Positions 35,721 through 44,825 of a DNA stretch of 64,000 nucleotides are shown here, in pieces. Position numbers and translations under genes: made by a program. Origin of the DNA: Streptosporangiaceae bacterium. GTDB lineage: Bacteria; Actinomycetota; Actinomycetes; Streptosporangiales; Streptosporangiaceae. The DNA lies in the NCBI GenBank assembly GCA_025964695.1, contig JAOPYK010000143.1, positions 1 through 64,000 of the forward strand, given 5' to 3'. Positions within the stretch are counted from its first letter, which is position 1. Each line of letters opens with the position of its first letter. The notes under the pieces are model-generated. The model made no database searches and had not been told where the DNA came from. It saw only the letters and a program-made list of their open reading frames with translations.

Positions 35721-36265
35721 GAGGTGGCCCACCGGCAGATGGTCTTGTAGTAGCTGCCGTGCGAGCTCTTCTTCCAGCCGTCGTGGCAGCGCCAGGTCAC
35801 CGACTTCTTGCAGTTGCCGCAGGGTTGCGCGTACGCCCACGTCCAGCCGTCGTACTTACCCGCGTAGCACTGGTTGGGACGCAGCATGTAACCCGGGTAG
35901 AGGTACTTGGACTTGTGGTAACCCTTGCGGTACCCCGTGGTCTGGCAGCAGGTGGAGCACACCAGGCTGGGCCCGCACCCGGGCGAGCAGTTGTGCGAGC
36001 TCGCATAGGACGGGCACTTGGGATAGACGTCGTAGTAGCCGGCCAGCCGGTAGCCGCCCTCGATGGCCTGCCGGGCCGGCGGGAAGGCCCCGAGCGCGGT
36101 CAGGCCCATCGTGCCGCCGGCGGCGACCAGCCCGCTCAGCAGAGAGCGCCGGGCGAGGTGCAGTGGTGGTCCCTCGGGCGGTACCCGTCGGTGTGCCTTG
36201 GCGGCGCCCTCCGGCCGGGGTCCGCGCAGCGGCGGGATGTCGTCGAAATCGATCAGGTCGGTCAC
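35708..36265 (-). CDS. Tat-type exported 12-cysteine protein, MADH light-chain-like
   Basis: 185 residues. A 38-residue N-terminal region precedes a Tat-like signal (ARRSLLSGLVAAGG) and hydrophobic core to about residue 60. The mature 115 residues hold 12 cysteines (CSPGC, CSTCC, CGNC among them) and are rich in Tyr, Gly and Lys, with several Trp. Size and cysteine count recall the methylamine dehydrogenase light chain, and MauE/MauD-like genes are adjacent, but the sequence is not obviously that protein and no heavy chain is seen. GTG 36265 has GGAGGT 5 nt upstream. Confidence 0.7.
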   Translation of the reverse strand: MTDLIDFDDIPPLRGPRPEGAAKAHRRVPPEGPPLHLARRSLLSGLVAAGGTMGLTALGAFPPARQAIEGGYRLAGYYDVYPKCPSYASSHNCSPGCGPSLVCSTCCQTTGYRKGYHKSKYLYPGYMLRPNQCYAGKYDGWTWAYAQPCGNCKKSVTWRCHDGWKKSSHGSYYKTICRWATSCKS

Positions 36266-36302
36266 CGCACACCTCCGGCTTCGCGTCCCCGCTCACGTTC
36301 GC

Positions 36303-36767
36303 TCATCGGGACACCTCCAGCTTCAGCAGTTCACGTAGTGCGCCGGGGGAGCCGACCGGCTCCGAGACGGTGACCCGGCCGGACTCGCCGACGACGACCG
36401 CGAAGGGCGTCGCGGGGATTTTGTACGCCTCGAACAGCGCGGGCTCGTCGGGGTGCACGGTGACGCCCTCGGAGGGGAGCGCGGCGCCGGTGAAGAGGGC
36501 GTGCACCGCCTGGCCCTCCGATCCGGTCAGCGACTCGGCGGCCGCGAGCACCTCCGGGCAGGCACTGCAGTCGGCGCTGAGGAACAGCAGCAGGGCCGGC
36601 CCGAAGCGATCGAAGCCCGGGGCCTGCGAGCCCGCGCTCAACCCCACAGCCGTGGGCCGGGGACCCTGGCCGAGCGCGTGCACCTGCCGTACGAGTCCCG
36701 CGACGACGAGGCTCAGTAGCAGGATCGCCACCCAGGACAGCAACAGGGCCGTCATTTCGAAACTCAT
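36303..36767 (-). CDS. Membrane-anchored thioredoxin-like protein (MauD/TlpA-like)
   Basis: 154 residues. One N-terminal membrane helix (about 5-28), then a thioredoxin-like fold with CSACPEV (CxxC, about residue 70) and the cis-Pro region IPATPFAVV. This is the arrangement of MauD and other TlpA-type thiol-disulfide proteins acting outside the membrane. ATG 36767 overlaps the MauE-like gene by ATGA. It likely passes electrons or disulfides between the MauE-like protein and the 12-Cys protein. Confidence 0.85.
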   Translation of the reverse strand: MSFEMTALLLSWVAILLLSLVVAGLVRQVHALGQGPRPTAVGLSAGSQAPGFDRFGPALLLFLSADCSACPEVLAAAESLTGSEGQAVHALFTGAALPSEGVTVHPDEPALFEAYKIPATPFAVVVGESGRVTVSEPVGSPGALRELLKLEVSR

Positions 36768-37279
36768 ACGGCGGGGGTCCTCTCCGGGTCGTGCAGTGCG
36801 AGGGGAAGCGTCCAGAGCAGCACCGCGAACACCGCTCCGGCGAGCAAGATGACGGCCAGCCGGCCGCCGTGCGGGAGAGGAGCGGTCCAGACGGCGCCCG
36901 CCAGTGCCAGTGCGGCCAGCGCCACGGCTCTGGCCACCACCCAGCCGGTCAGCCGGGTGTCGCCGGAGCCCGCGCAACCGCAGGGCACCGCGGGCCGGTT
37001 GCGCACGACGTACCACCCGTACAGCGCGTAACCGGTCAGCAGCGCGCAGGCGGCGGCCAGCGCCGGGCGGGCGAAACCGGTCAGCGCCAGCGTGCCCGCG
37101 GCGGCCTCGGCCAGCGCGGTCATGACGGCGATCGGGATGATCAGCGGGGCGGGCAGCGTGCGATGGGCGCGCAGCGCGGTGGTGAGTCCGGCCGGTCGCA
37201 GCAGATGACCGCCGAAGGAGACCAGCAGCACCAGCGGCACCGTGACCACCGCGAGGTCGGCGAGGACGTCGGCGAGCAT
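36764..37279 (-). CDS. MauE-like redox membrane protein
   Basis: 171 residues with four main hydrophobic helices. After the third comes the hallmark Cys motif PCGCAGSGD, matching the CGC(F)G motif of MauE/DoxX-type redox proteins. In methylamine dehydrogenase systems MauE works with MauD in forming disulfides of the light chain. It starts 1 bp after the stop of the upstream unknown gene and overlaps the thioredoxin-like gene by ATGA. Confidence 0.85.
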   Translation of the reverse strand: MLADVLADLAVVTVPLVLLVSFGGHLLRPAGLTTALRAHRTLPAPLIIPIAVMTALAEAAAGTLALTGFARPALAAACALLTGYALYGWYVVRNRPAVPCGCAGSGDTRLTGWVVARAVALAALALAGAVWTAPLPHGGRLAVILLAGAVFAVLLWTLPLALHDPERTPAV

Positions 37280-37280
37280 T

Positions 37281-37973
37281 TCAGTTCAGGATCTCGGCGG
37301 TGAGCCCGGCGAGCCTGCGAGGGACCTCCTGGACGTGGTCCTCGTCGATGGGGAGCACGGTCACCAGCGCGGAGGGGGTGGCGAGCAGGAAGAAGACCCC
37401 CTGATCGTCGAGGGTGTCCTTGAACAGCTCGCCGCCGCCCACCCTCGCGCCCGGCCAGGAGGGCAGCCGGCGGGCGGTCTGCCGGGTGAGGGTGGTGATC
37501 TCCAGCAGGCCCAGGCCGGGCACCTCCTTGACCAGCTCGGCGGGCTCGGCGAGGGCGGCGCGTTTGCGCGGGGTGAAGGCGACGCCGTCGTCGTGCTCGG
37601 TCAGCGTCAGTGCGTTGAAGAAACCGACGGCGTCGGCCGCACGCGCGTGGTAGAGATGAGTGAAGACGGAATACCGGCGGCCCTCCCAGACCGCGGCCAG
37701 CACCCGCTCCTTGAGCCCGGCGTGTGCGTCCCGGAGGGTGGAGTGGCCTATCCGCAGCCGTCCGCCCTGAATGGCGAACTCGTCGTCGAAACCGGTCACG
37801 CCGAGGTCCTCGGCCCAGCCGCGGGCGGCGCCCTGCTCGCCGGAGGTGATCTCGTGCAGCCGGCCGTCCAGTGCGATCCTCGCCACCGAGGTGGCGGGGC
37901 GGCTCAGGTCGAGCTCACCGGACAAGTGGATGCGTTTGCCGTCAAGTGTCCGATGGACGACCCGTGGAGCCAT
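37281..37973 (-). CDS. Unknown soluble protein heading the MauE/12-Cys operon
   Basis: 230 residues, no signal peptide, no membrane helix and no cysteine. It starts [20 protein letters not shown] and looks beta-rich, ending in a helical stretch with [19 protein letters not shown]. No motif recognised. ATG 37973 has GGAGGT 8 nt upstream. As first gene of the operon, a whole stop codon away from mauE-like, it should be functionally tied to the thiol system. It could be a regulator, chaperone or enzyme partner; I cannot tell. Confidence 0.7.
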   Translation of the reverse strand: MAPRVVHRTLDGKRIHLSGELDLSRPATSVARIALDGRLHEITSGEQGAARGWAEDLGVTGFDDEFAIQGGRLRIGHSTLRDAHAGLKERVLAAVWEGRRYSVFTHLYHARAADAVGFFNALTLTEHDDGVAFTPRKRAALAEPAELVKEVPGLGLLEITTLTRQTARRLPSWPGARVGGGELFKDTLDDQGVFFLLATPSALVTVLPIDEDHVQEVPRRLAGLTAEILN

Positions 37974-38292
37974 GTGCGGCGACCTCCAGTGGGTAAGGGG
38001 TCATGCGACAGGAGTGACGTTAGTGCTTTGGGCGGGAGTATTCCAAGATCTGCCGAAAATGGTCATCCACGTTCGGTGCGCCGGGCGACCCGGCGCCGGC
38101 GGGCGGGTTCTGTTGGCTTCGCCGGGGCGCCCGGACTCGCCCATGGGGCGTGCTTGCCGCGGCGGGGGACGCGGCCCTGGGTATGGTCGTCTGGCCGCTT
38201 CCCACGCCGCATGTCACCGGCCGGCCGGAGCCCGGCCGCACAGGGACGAGGCTTCGGTGACATGCCCAGGCGATCGACTTCGAGGTGAATCC
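37974..38292. promoter_or_regulatory. Divergent promoter region of the redox operon and dut
   Basis: A 319-bp stretch between divergent transcription units. CGAGGTG at 38281-38287 is the ribosome-binding site of dut. A pyrimidine/purine GC-rich inverted repeat (GGCCGGAGCCCGGCC) occurs near 38219-38235. I see no gene; a DUF3093 gene, often found here in relatives, is absent. Confidence 0.5.
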
Positions 38293-38739
38293 TTGAGTAA
38301 CAAGGTGGACGTACTGATCCAGCGGCTGGACCCCGGCCTGCCACTGCCGTCGTACGCGCATGCGGGCGACGCGGGTGTGGACCTGGTCGCGGCACAGGAC
38401 GTCGAACTCCCGCCCGGTGAGCGGGCCGTGGTCGGGACCGGGATGGCGATCGCGTTGCCCGACGGCCACGTCGGCCTGATTCACCCGCGGTCGGGTTTGG
38501 CGGCTAAATTGGGAATAACGATCGTCAATGCTCCGGGGACCGTGGACGCCGGTTACCGCGGTGAGATCAAGGTGACCTTGCTGAACACCGACGCCCGCGA
38601 CACCGTACGGCTCCGGCGCGGTGACCGTATCGCCCAGATGGTCATCCAGAAGGTCGAACAGGCCGTCTTCCATGAGGTGACGGCCCTTCCCGGGTCGGCT
38701 CGGGGAGCGGCCGGGTTCGGCTCGACAGGTGGCTTCTGA
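38293..38739 (+). CDS. dut: dUTP diphosphatase
   Basis: 148 residues, trimeric dUTPase. Motifs: [10 protein letters not shown] (I), [11 protein letters not shown] (II), [14 protein letters not shown] (III, with catalytic Asp), DRIAQMVI (IV) and the C-terminal [11 protein letters not shown] (V). It hydrolyses dUTP to dUMP and PPi. TTG 38293 was chosen because GAGGTG lies 5 nt upstream; GTG 38305 is the alternative. It begins the conserved dut-DUF3710 segment. Confidence 0.96.
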   Translation: MSNKVDVLIQRLDPGLPLPSYAHAGDAGVDLVAAQDVELPPGERAVVGTGMAIALPDGHVGLIHPRSGLAAKLGITIVNAPGTVDAGYRGEIKVTLLNTDARDTVRLRRGDRIAQMVIQKVEQAVFHEVTALPGSARGAAGFGSTGGF

Positions 38740-38826
38740 CCGCGTTGAAGCCGGTAATGTGCCGGAACCGCGTGGAAGAGGGCTGAGTGCGCGGGACTAT
38801 GCAGAGCAACGAAGGAGCGTGAAGTC

Positions 38827-39633
38827 GTGTTTCGACGTCGTCGTCAGGGCGAGGAGCCCGAGGAGAACCTCGAGCTGACCGACGAGCAGCCGGAGGCCGC
38901 CGAGGTCGCCGACGCCGTGGAGGGTGCAGCGTCGGCGTCCGATGGCAAGGGCCCGTGGGATTCCGAGGACTCCTACCCCGCGCTCGAACGCATCGACTTC
39001 GGCGGGGTTCAGGTGCCGATCGGCCCGGGACTCGAGGTCCAGGTGAACCTCGAGGCGACCGAGCACGACGCCGAGGGAAACCCCGTGGGCGGCCGGATGG
39101 TGGCCGTCACCATCGTGACCGGGGACAGTGGGCTGCAGGTTCAGGCGTTCGCCGCTCCCAAGCGCAGCGGCATCTGGGCGGAGGTGCGGCAGGAGACCGC
39201 CGCCGAGATCCAGGAGGCCGGCGGGCAGACCGAGGACGGCGAAGGGCCGTTCGGTGACGAGTTGCACGCCATGGTCCCGGTGCAGATTCCCGAAGAGGTC
39301 ATGGACCAGGTCCCGGATGAGATCCGTGAGCAGGGTTTCGCCTGGCAGCCAGTGCGGTTCATCGGCGTGGACGGCCCCCGGTGGTTCCTGCGCGGCGTGG
39401 TGAGCGGCGCCGCCATCGAGAACGAGGAGCAGTGGCAGGTCCTGGAGGACGTGTTCCGCAACATCGTCGTGGTCCGTGGCGACCAGCCGATGGCGCCGCG
39501 GGAGCTGCTGGAGCTGTCCCTCCCGGCCGAGGCCCAGGAGGCGCTCGCCCAGCAGCAGGCCGACGAGGGCGAGGAGGGCGACGAGGGCTTCAACCCCTTC
39601 GAGCGCGGCCCCGAGATCACCGAGGTGCGCTGA
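38827..39633 (+). CDS. DUF3710 family protein
   Basis: 268 residues. A basic MFRRRRQGEE start is followed by an acidic stretch, then the DUF3710 core (ALERIDFGGVQVPIGPGLEV, AAPKRSGIWAEVRQE, GPRWFLRGVVSGAA) and an acidic Gln-rich tail. It is an actinobacterial protein of unknown function, usually beside dut and an OB-fold gene (Rv2696c region). GTG 38827 is preceded by GAAGGAG at some distance. A strong terminator follows, separating it here from its usual partner at 59013. Confidence 0.93.
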   Translation: MFRRRRQGEEPEENLELTDEQPEAAEVADAVEGAASASDGKGPWDSEDSYPALERIDFGGVQVPIGPGLEVQVNLEATEHDAEGNPVGGRMVAVTIVTGDSGLQVQAFAAPKRSGIWAEVRQETAAEIQEAGGQTEDGEGPFGDELHAMVPVQIPEEVMDQVPDEIREQGFAWQPVRFIGVDGPRWFLRGVVSGAAIENEEQWQVLEDVFRNIVVVRGDQPMAPRELLELSLPAEAQEALAQQQADEGEEGDEGFNPFERGPEITEVR

Positions 39634-39652
39634 GCCCCCAGGACGGTCCCCG

Positions 39653-39694
39653 AACCGCCCTGACCATGCGAGCGATCGTGTGGTCAGGGCGGTT
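39653..39694 (+). terminator. Rho-independent-type terminator of DUF3710 gene
   Basis: A perfect 14-bp stem (39653-39666 with 39681-39694), loop TGCGAGCGATCGTG, lies 19 bp after the stop. The loop and stem top share the ACCATGCG-GCGATCG pattern of the 14735-14754 palindrome. Confidence 0.85.
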
Positions 39695-39765
39695 TGGTCG
39701 TTCCGAGGCGAAGTCATGGTCCGGCGGCCCTTGCTCATCGGGTGCCGCGGGTGGTGAATGGGACC

Positions 39766-39840
39766 ATGTCCAAACGAACGCGGAAACGGCGCGCAAGGCG
39801 TAAGCACAAGGCCAACCACGGCAGAAAGCCCAACAGCTGA
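39766..39840 (+). CDS. Ribosomal protein bL37-like, 24 residues
   Basis: The ORF encodes 24 residues, MSKRTRKRRARRKHKANHGR followed by KPNS. Highly basic composition, exact size and the KANHG-K/R-PN ending match the small actinobacterial large-subunit protein bL37 found in mycobacterial ribosome structures, as I recall its sequence. It lies alone after the DUF3710 terminator and converges on the PPOX gene. No strong Shine-Dalgarno is visible. It is short enough to be missed by most gene finders. Confidence 0.75.
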   Translation: MSKRTRKRRARRKHKANHGRKPNS

Positions 39841-39856
39841 GTTCATCGAGGGTGGG

Positions 39857-40285
39857 TCAGCCGGCCGGGGTATAGGCCCAGCCGGACCACCGCTCGATAT
39901 TGATCTCGATGACCGGCCCCTCCGGTGGGTTCGCGCGGTACTGCGCGTAGCGCTCCATCAGGAGCCGGATCGGGCCGGCCATCTCTGCGGCCTCCGAGAT
40001 GATCCTGGCCTGGCCGTCGACCCGCACCCACCACAAGCGTTCCCAGTCGTCCTCGTAGTGGTCGGCCAGCACTGCCACCTCGGGGTTCGCCTGGATGTTA
40101 CGGAGCCGCCTGAGGTCGCGGCTCCGCTTGGGCTTGTGGTCGACCGCGCTGTAGAGCCGGTCGCCGTCGACGGCGAAGGTGATCGCCACCAGATGCGGCC
40201 GGCCTTGCCGGTCGGCCGTCGCGAGCCGTACGACCGGAGCCGCGGCCAGCCTGGTCCGGGCCTCGTCCTGCGTGAGGGTCGGCAC
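39857..40285 (-). CDS. F420-dependent PPOX-class oxidoreductase (TIGR03668-like)
   Basis: 142 residues from GTG 40285, split-barrel flavin/F420 fold: RLATADRQGRPHLVAITFAV, LYSAVDHKPKRSRDLRRLRN and DDWERLWWVRVDGQARI. This is the pattern of actinobacterial TIGR03668 proteins, which likely bind F420. GGAAGGGG lies upstream of GTG; the frame open to 40384 is a non-homologous extension. Its substrate is unknown. It converges on the bL37-like gene and is divergent from the kdp operon. Confidence 0.88.
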   Translation of the reverse strand: MPTLTQDEARTRLAAAPVVRLATADRQGRPHLVAITFAVDGDRLYSAVDHKPKRSRDLRRLRNIQANPEVAVLADHYEDDWERLWWVRVDGQARIISEAAEMAGPIRLLMERYAQYRANPPEGPVIEINIERWSGWAYTPAG

Positions 40286-40411
40286 GGTGATACCCCTTCC
40301 CATTTCCGCCCCATTCCCGGCCCCCGTGACCGCGGTCGCCATGGAAATCAGATGCGCGGGCGGCGCGATCCACTTCGCCGTCATCGATTCGCCGTCATCC
40401 GAGTACGGGCC

Positions 40412-40453
40412 GGGCGTTAGAAGGGCGTTAAGCCCGCTCGGCCGGGCGCTAAG
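40412..40453. promoter_or_regulatory. Direct repeats, candidate KdpE/OmpR-type binding site
   Basis: GGGCGTTAG (40412), GGGCGTTAAG (40423) and GGGCGCTAAG (40444) are spaced 11 and 21 bp, the one- and two-turn spacing of OmpR-family sites. They lie upstream of kdp. CGTTAAG repeats at the same 11-bp spacing recur at 56823-56840 before a KimA-like gene. Confidence 0.55.
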
Positions 40454-40830
40454 AAGCCGTCAAGGCAGCAAATATGCCTATCTATCAGGCGTTTTAATCC
40501 TCGTGTGCCCCGCCGGGGTGCGGTCCCACCCGAGGAGGATGCGATGGCCCGCTGGGCAGTCTGCCGCTTGAACGCCGGCCGGCGGTGGCCTGAACCTCCT
40601 CGCGGTGGCGGTCGTGCCGAGTCCCGAGCCCCGGGCGGCATCGCCGGAGCGGCCGCGCCTGAGCAGGCCGTCCTGGCTGGGGTACATGAATCATGGGGAG
40701 TTTCGGGCGTCCGTTATGGCCGTCCAGTGGAAACCCCGAGGTAGGGGCCCGCGAGCCCGCGGTGCACACCCGGGCGGCCCGCGACAGGCGGTCCGTCCGA
40801 TTCCCGGAGATCCGACAGAGGAAACGAGAG
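40454..40830 (+). other. Long kdp leader region with a possible leader ORF
   Basis: This 377-bp stretch follows the direct repeats and contains an AT-rich patch (40467-40500) suited to a promoter. At 40544-40744 a 66-codon ORF has an excellent GAGGAGGATGCG ribosome site. Its third positions are only moderately GC-rich, so it may not be a conserved gene. No known riboswitch was recognised. Confidence 0.4.
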
Positions 40831-40914
40831 ATGTCAGACCTGGTGTTCGTCCTGCTGACAGTGGCGGTCTTCGTCCTGTTCGGCCTGATCGTGAAGGCGG
40901 TCGAGCGGCTGTGA
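40831..40914 (+). CDS. Small membrane peptide preceding kdpF
   Basis: 27 residues, [20 protein letters not shown] followed by VKAVERL: one membrane helix and a short basic end. It starts at ATG 40831 after GAAACGAGAG, and its stop overlaps kdpF by GTGA. It resembles a small peptide I recall seeing before kdpF in other actinobacteria. A role in Kdp assembly or stability is inferred from position. Confidence 0.65.
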   Translation: MSDLVFVLLTVAVFVLFGLIVKAVERL

Positions 40915-41000
40915 GCGCCGACAACATCGTCGGCCTCGTGCTGACCGCCTTCCTGGCCGTTTTCCTCATCGCCGCACTCCTGTTCCCGGAGAAGTTCTAG
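40911..41000 (+). CDS. kdpF: K+-transporting ATPase subunit F
   Basis: 29 residues, [20 protein letters not shown] followed by [10 protein letters not shown] single helix and the FPE-F ending are typical of KdpF, the small subunit that stabilises the KdpFABC complex in the membrane. GTG 40911 overlaps the preceding peptide; its stop overlaps kdpA by one base. Confidence 0.88.
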   Translation: MSADNIVGLVLTAFLAVFLIAALLFPEKF

Positions 41001-42661
41001 TGAGCACAACGACCGCGGGAATCCTGTTCACCGGATCCCTCGTGTTCGCCCTGGCCGTGGCATACCGGCCGCTGGGTGACTACATGTACCGGGTCTACAG
41101 CGGTACGAAGCACTCGCGCGTGGAGCGGGGGCTCTACCGCCTGATCGGCGCCGACGCCGGCACCGAGCAGACCTGGGGCGTCTACGCCCGGAGCCTTCTG
41201 GCGTTCTCCCTGGCCAGTGTGCTGTTCCTCTACGCCTTCCTGCGGCTGCAGAACCATCTGATGCTCAGCCTGGGCTTCAAGCCGGTGAAGGACCATCAGG
41301 CGTGGAACACCGCCATCAGCTTCACCACCAACACCAACTGGCAGTCGTACTCCGGTGAGTCGACCATGGGCCACCTGGTGCAGATGAGCGGGCTGGCGGT
41401 GCAGAACTTCGTTTCCGCGGCGGTCGGGATGGCGGTGGCGGTCGCGCTGGTCCGGGGGTTCGCGCGGAAGCGGACCGAGCACCTCGGCAACTTCTGGGCC
41501 GACCTGACCCGCGGCACGCTGCGGATCCTGCTGCCCATCGCGTTCGTGGCCGCGCTGGTGCTGGTCGCCGCCGGAGCCGTGCAGAACTTCTGGGACCCGC
41601 ACACCGTGCAGACCATCGCGGGCGCCAAGCAGGCGATCACCGGCGGCCCGGTGGCCAGCCAGGAGGCCATCAAGGAACTCGGCACCAACGGCGGTGGCTT
41701 CTACAACGTCAACTCCGCCCACCCGTTCGAGAACCCGACCACCTGGACCAACTGGCTGGAGATCTTCCTGCTGCTGGTCATCGGCTTCTCGCTGCCGCGC
41801 ACCTTCGGCCGAATGGTCGGCAGCAACAAGCAGGGCTACGCCATCGCCGCCGTCATGGGGACGCTCGCGATCCTCAGCGTCACGCTGATGAGCGTCTTCC
41901 AGCTTCAGCACCACGGCACGGTGCCGACCGCGATCGGCGCGTCCATGGAGGGCGTGGACCAGCGGTTCGGGGTGGCGAACTCGGCCACGTTCGCGAGCGC
42001 GACCACGCTGACCTCGACCGGAGCCGTGAACTCGTTCCACGACTCCTACACGAGCCTCGGCGGCATGATGACGTTGTTCAACATGCAGCTCGGTGAGGTC
42101 GCGCCGGGCGGCACGGGCTCGGGTCTGTACGGGATGCTGATCCTCGCGATCATCACGGTGTTCGTGGCCGGGCTCATGGTCGGCCGGACACCGGAGTACC
42201 TCGGCAAGAAGATCTCCAGCCGTGAGATCAAGTTCGCCTCGATGTACTTCCTGATCACGCCGATGATCGCGTTGATCGGAACCGCCGTCGCCATGGCTTT
42301 GCCGGGGGAGCGGGCGGGCATGCTCAACACCGGCCCGCACGGCCTGTCCGAGGTGCTCTACGCGTTCACCTCGGCGGCCAACAACAACGGGTCCGCGTTC
42401 GCCGGCATCACGGTCAACACCACCTGGTACGACACCGCGCTCGGACTGGCCATGGTCTTCGGCCGGTTCCTGCCCATGATCTTCGTTCTCGCGCTGGCCG
42501 GCTCACTGGCCCGGCAGGGCACCACGCCGGCCTCGGAGGGCACTCTGCCGACCTACCGGCCGCAGTTCGTGGGCATGGTCGCCGGCGTGACGGTCATTCT
42601 CGTCGCCCTCACGTTCCTCCCCGCGCTCGCGCTGGGGCCGTTGGCAGAAGGAATCCACTAG
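41000..42661 (+). CDS. kdpA: K+-transporting ATPase subunit A
   Basis: 553 residues, about ten membrane helices. The four pore motifs are present: [32 protein letters not shown], the [20 protein letters not shown] region and [14 protein letters not shown]. They form the selectivity filter that binds and translocates K+. GTG 41000 overlaps the kdpF stop by one base; GAGAAG precedes it. Confidence 0.97.
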   Translation: MSTTTAGILFTGSLVFALAVAYRPLGDYMYRVYSGTKHSRVERGLYRLIGADAGTEQTWGVYARSLLAFSLASVLFLYAFLRLQNHLMLSLGFKPVKDHQAWNTAISFTTNTNWQSYSGESTMGHLVQMSGLAVQNFVSAAVGMAVAVALVRGFARKRTEHLGNFWADLTRGTLRILLPIAFVAALVLVAAGAVQNFWDPHTVQTIAGAKQAITGGPVASQEAIKELGTNGGGFYNVNSAHPFENPTTWTNWLEIFLLLVIGFSLPRTFGRMVGSNKQGYAIAAVMGTLAILSVTLMSVFQLQHHGTVPTAIGASMEGVDQRFGVANSATFASATTLTSTGAVNSFHDSYTSLGGMMTLFNMQLGEVAPGGTGSGLYGMLILAIITVFVAGLMVGRTPEYLGKKISSREIKFASMYFLITPMIALIGTAVAMALPGERAGMLNTGPHGLSEVLYAFTSAANNNGSAFAGITVNTTWYDTALGLAMVFGRFLPMIFVLALAGSLARQGTTPASEGTLPTYRPQFVGMVAGVTVILVALTFLPALALGPLAEGIH

Positions 42662-44824
42662 ATGTCCACGCAGACAGTAGACGCACTCCCCGCGGGCCAG
42701 GAGCCACCGGCGCCGAAGTCCCCGGGCCGTGTCCAGGGCGGCCTGCTCGATCCCAAGCAGCTGCTCGAGGCGCTGCCGGACGCCGTGCGCAAGCTCGACC
42801 CACGCACCATGTGGCGTAACCCCGTCATGCTGATCGTCGAGATCGGCGCGGCGTGGACGACCATCCTCGCCATCGGCAGGCCGTCCTGGTTCGCCTGGAT
42901 GATCGTGCTCTGGCTCTGGCTGACCGTGATCTTCGCCAACCTGGCCGAGGCGGTGGCGGAGGGCCGCGGCAAGGCCCAGGCCGAAACCCTCCGCAGGGCC
43001 AAGACCGACATGATCGCCCGCCGGCTGACCGGCTGGGCCCCGGGCCGTACGGCTCGCGAGGAGCAGGTCCCGGCGCCCCGGCTCCAGCAGGGCGACCATG
43101 TCGTCGTCGAGGCCGGCCAGATCATCCCTGGTGACGGCGACGTCGTCGAGGGCATCGCGTCCGTCGACGAGTCGGCCATCACCGGTGAATCGGCTCCGGT
43201 GATCCGCGAGTCCGGCGGTGACCGCTCCGCGGTGACCGGCGGGACCAAGGTGCTGTCCGACCGGATCGTCGTCAAGATCACGCAGAAGCCCGGCGACAGC
43301 TTCATCGACCGCATGATCGCGCTGGTGGAGGGTGCGAACCGGCAGAAGACGCCGAACGAGATCGCCCTCAACATCCTGCTGGCCGCGCTGACGATCATTT
43401 TCGTCATGGCGGTCGCCACTCTGCAGCCGCTGGCCATCTTCGCCAAGACCGGCCAGCCGGGCGTTCCGGACACCTCGGCGCTCAACGGCTATGGAGTCAC
43501 CGGCATCGTGCTGGTCTCGCTGCTGGTCTGTCTGATCCCGACCACCATCGGGGCGCTGCTGTCGGCGATCGGCATCGCCGGCATGGACCGGCTGGTCCAG
43601 CGCAACGTGCTGGCGATGTCCGGACGGGCCGTCGAGGCGGCCGGTGACGTCAACGTGCTTCTGCTCGACAAGACCGGCACGATCACGCTGGGAAACCGGC
43701 AGGCGGCGGAGTTCGTCCCCGTCGACGGGGTCTCCGAGGACGAGCTGGCGGACGCCGCCCAGCTCTCCAGCCTGGCGGACGAGACTCCCGAGGGCCGCTC
43801 CATCGTGGTCTACGCCAAGCAGCGGTACGCGCTGCGGGAGCGCTCGCCGGGCGAGCTCACCCACGCCACCTGGGTCCCGTTCACCGCCCAGACCCGGATG
43901 TCGGGAGTCGACCTGGACGGCGAGCGGCCCCTCACCCTCCGCAAGGGAGCGGCCGGTGCGGTCGCCGACTGGGTCCGCCGGCAGGGGGGTACGGTGTCGG
44001 CGCAGCTCAACGAGGTCGTCGACGGCATCTCCGCCGCCGGTGGCACCCCGCTGGTCGTCGGCCGGGTCGCCGGTGACCTCGCCACGGTGCTGGGGGTCAT
44101 CCATCTCAAGGACGTGGTCAAGGCCGGCATGCGCGAGCGGTTCGACGAGATGCGCATGATGGGCATCCGGACGGTCATGATCACGGGCGACAACCCGCTG
44201 ACCGCCAGGGCGATCGCCGACGAGGCCGGAGTCGACGACTTCCTGGCCGAGGCGACACCGGAGGACAAGCTCGCCCTGATCCGCAAGGAGCAGCAGGGCG
44301 GCAAGCTCGTCGCCATGACCGGTGACGGCACCAACGACGCGCCCGCGCTCGCGCAGGCCGATGTCGGTGTCGCGATGAACACCGGGACGTCGGCCGCCAA
44401 GGAGGCCGGCAACATGGTCGACCTCGACTCCGACCCGACCAAGCTCATCGAGATCGTCGAGATCGGCAAACAGCTCCTCATCACCCGCGGGGCGCTGACC
44501 ACCTTCTCCATCGCCAACGACATCGCCAAGTACTTCGCGATCATTCCCGCGATGTTCGTGGCGCTGTACCCGGGCCTCGACCTGATCAACATCATGCGTC
44601 TGCACAGCCCGCAGACGGCCATCCTGTCCGCGGTCATCTTCAACGCGCTGATCATCATCGCGCTGATCCCGCTGTCCCTGCGGGGCGTCAAGTACCGGCC
44701 GAGCAGCGCGTCCAAGCTGCTCAGCCGCAACCTGCTGGTCTACGGGCTGGGCGGGATCGTGTCTCCGTTCGTCGGCATCAAGATCATCGACCTCATCATC
44801 CAGTTCCTTCCGGGGATGTCCTGA
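42662..44824 (+). CDS. kdpB: K+-transporting ATPase subunit B (P-type ATPase)
   Basis: 720 residues. P-type ATPase motifs: [12 protein letters not shown], phosphorylated Asp336 in [20 protein letters not shown] and [20 protein letters not shown]. Seven membrane helices are expected, as in KdpB. It hydrolyses ATP to drive K+ through KdpA. A Pro-rich 35-residue N-terminal extension precedes the family core. It starts immediately after the kdpA stop. Confidence 0.97.
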   Translation: MSTQTVDALPAGQEPPAPKSPGRVQGGLLDPKQLLEALPDAVRKLDPRTMWRNPVMLIVEIGAAWTTILAIGRPSWFAWMIVLWLWLTVIFANLAEAVAEGRGKAQAETLRRAKTDMIARRLTGWAPGRTAREEQVPAPRLQQGDHVVVEAGQIIPGDGDVVEGIASVDESAITGESAPVIRESGGDRSAVTGGTKVLSDRIVVKITQKPGDSFIDRMIALVEGANRQKTPNEIALNILLAALTIIFVMAVATLQPLAIFAKTGQPGVPDTSALNGYGVTGIVLVSLLVCLIPTTIGALLSAIGIAGMDRLVQRNVLAMSGRAVEAAGDVNVLLLDKTGTITLGNRQAAEFVPVDGVSEDELADAAQLSSLADETPEGRSIVVYAKQRYALRERSPGELTHATWVPFTAQTRMSGVDLDGERPLTLRKGAAGAVADWVRRQGGTVSAQLNEVVDGISAAGGTPLVVGRVAGDLATVLGVIHLKDVVKAGMRERFDEMRMMGIRTVMITGDNPLTARAIADEAGVDDFLAEATPEDKLALIRKEQQGGKLVAMTGDGTNDAPALAQADVGVAMNTGTSAAKEAGNMVDLDSDPTKLIEIVEIGKQLLITRGALTTFSIANDIAKYFAIIPAMFVALYPGLDLINIMRLHSPQTAILSAVIFNALIIIALIPLSLRGVKYRPSSASKLLSRNLLVYGLGGIVSPFVGIKIIDLIIQFLPGMS

Positions 44825-44825
44825 T

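Noticed and set aside
35538-35840. A 100-codon version of the small membrane-protein gene
   Set aside because: Its first 40 codons lie inside the 12-Cys gene in another frame and are Gln/Leu/Arg-rich shadow; GTG 35720 gives a sensible start.
35708-36265. Calling the 12-Cys protein a methylamine dehydrogenase light chain outright
   Set aside because: The cysteine count and neighbours fit, but the TTQ-site contexts of MauA are not recognisable and no heavy-chain gene is present.
40454-40830. A c-di-AMP (ydaO-type) riboswitch before kdp
   Set aside because: I looked for the conserved GGGGAACC/GGGTGAA blocks and the PK-loop pattern and did not find them in order.
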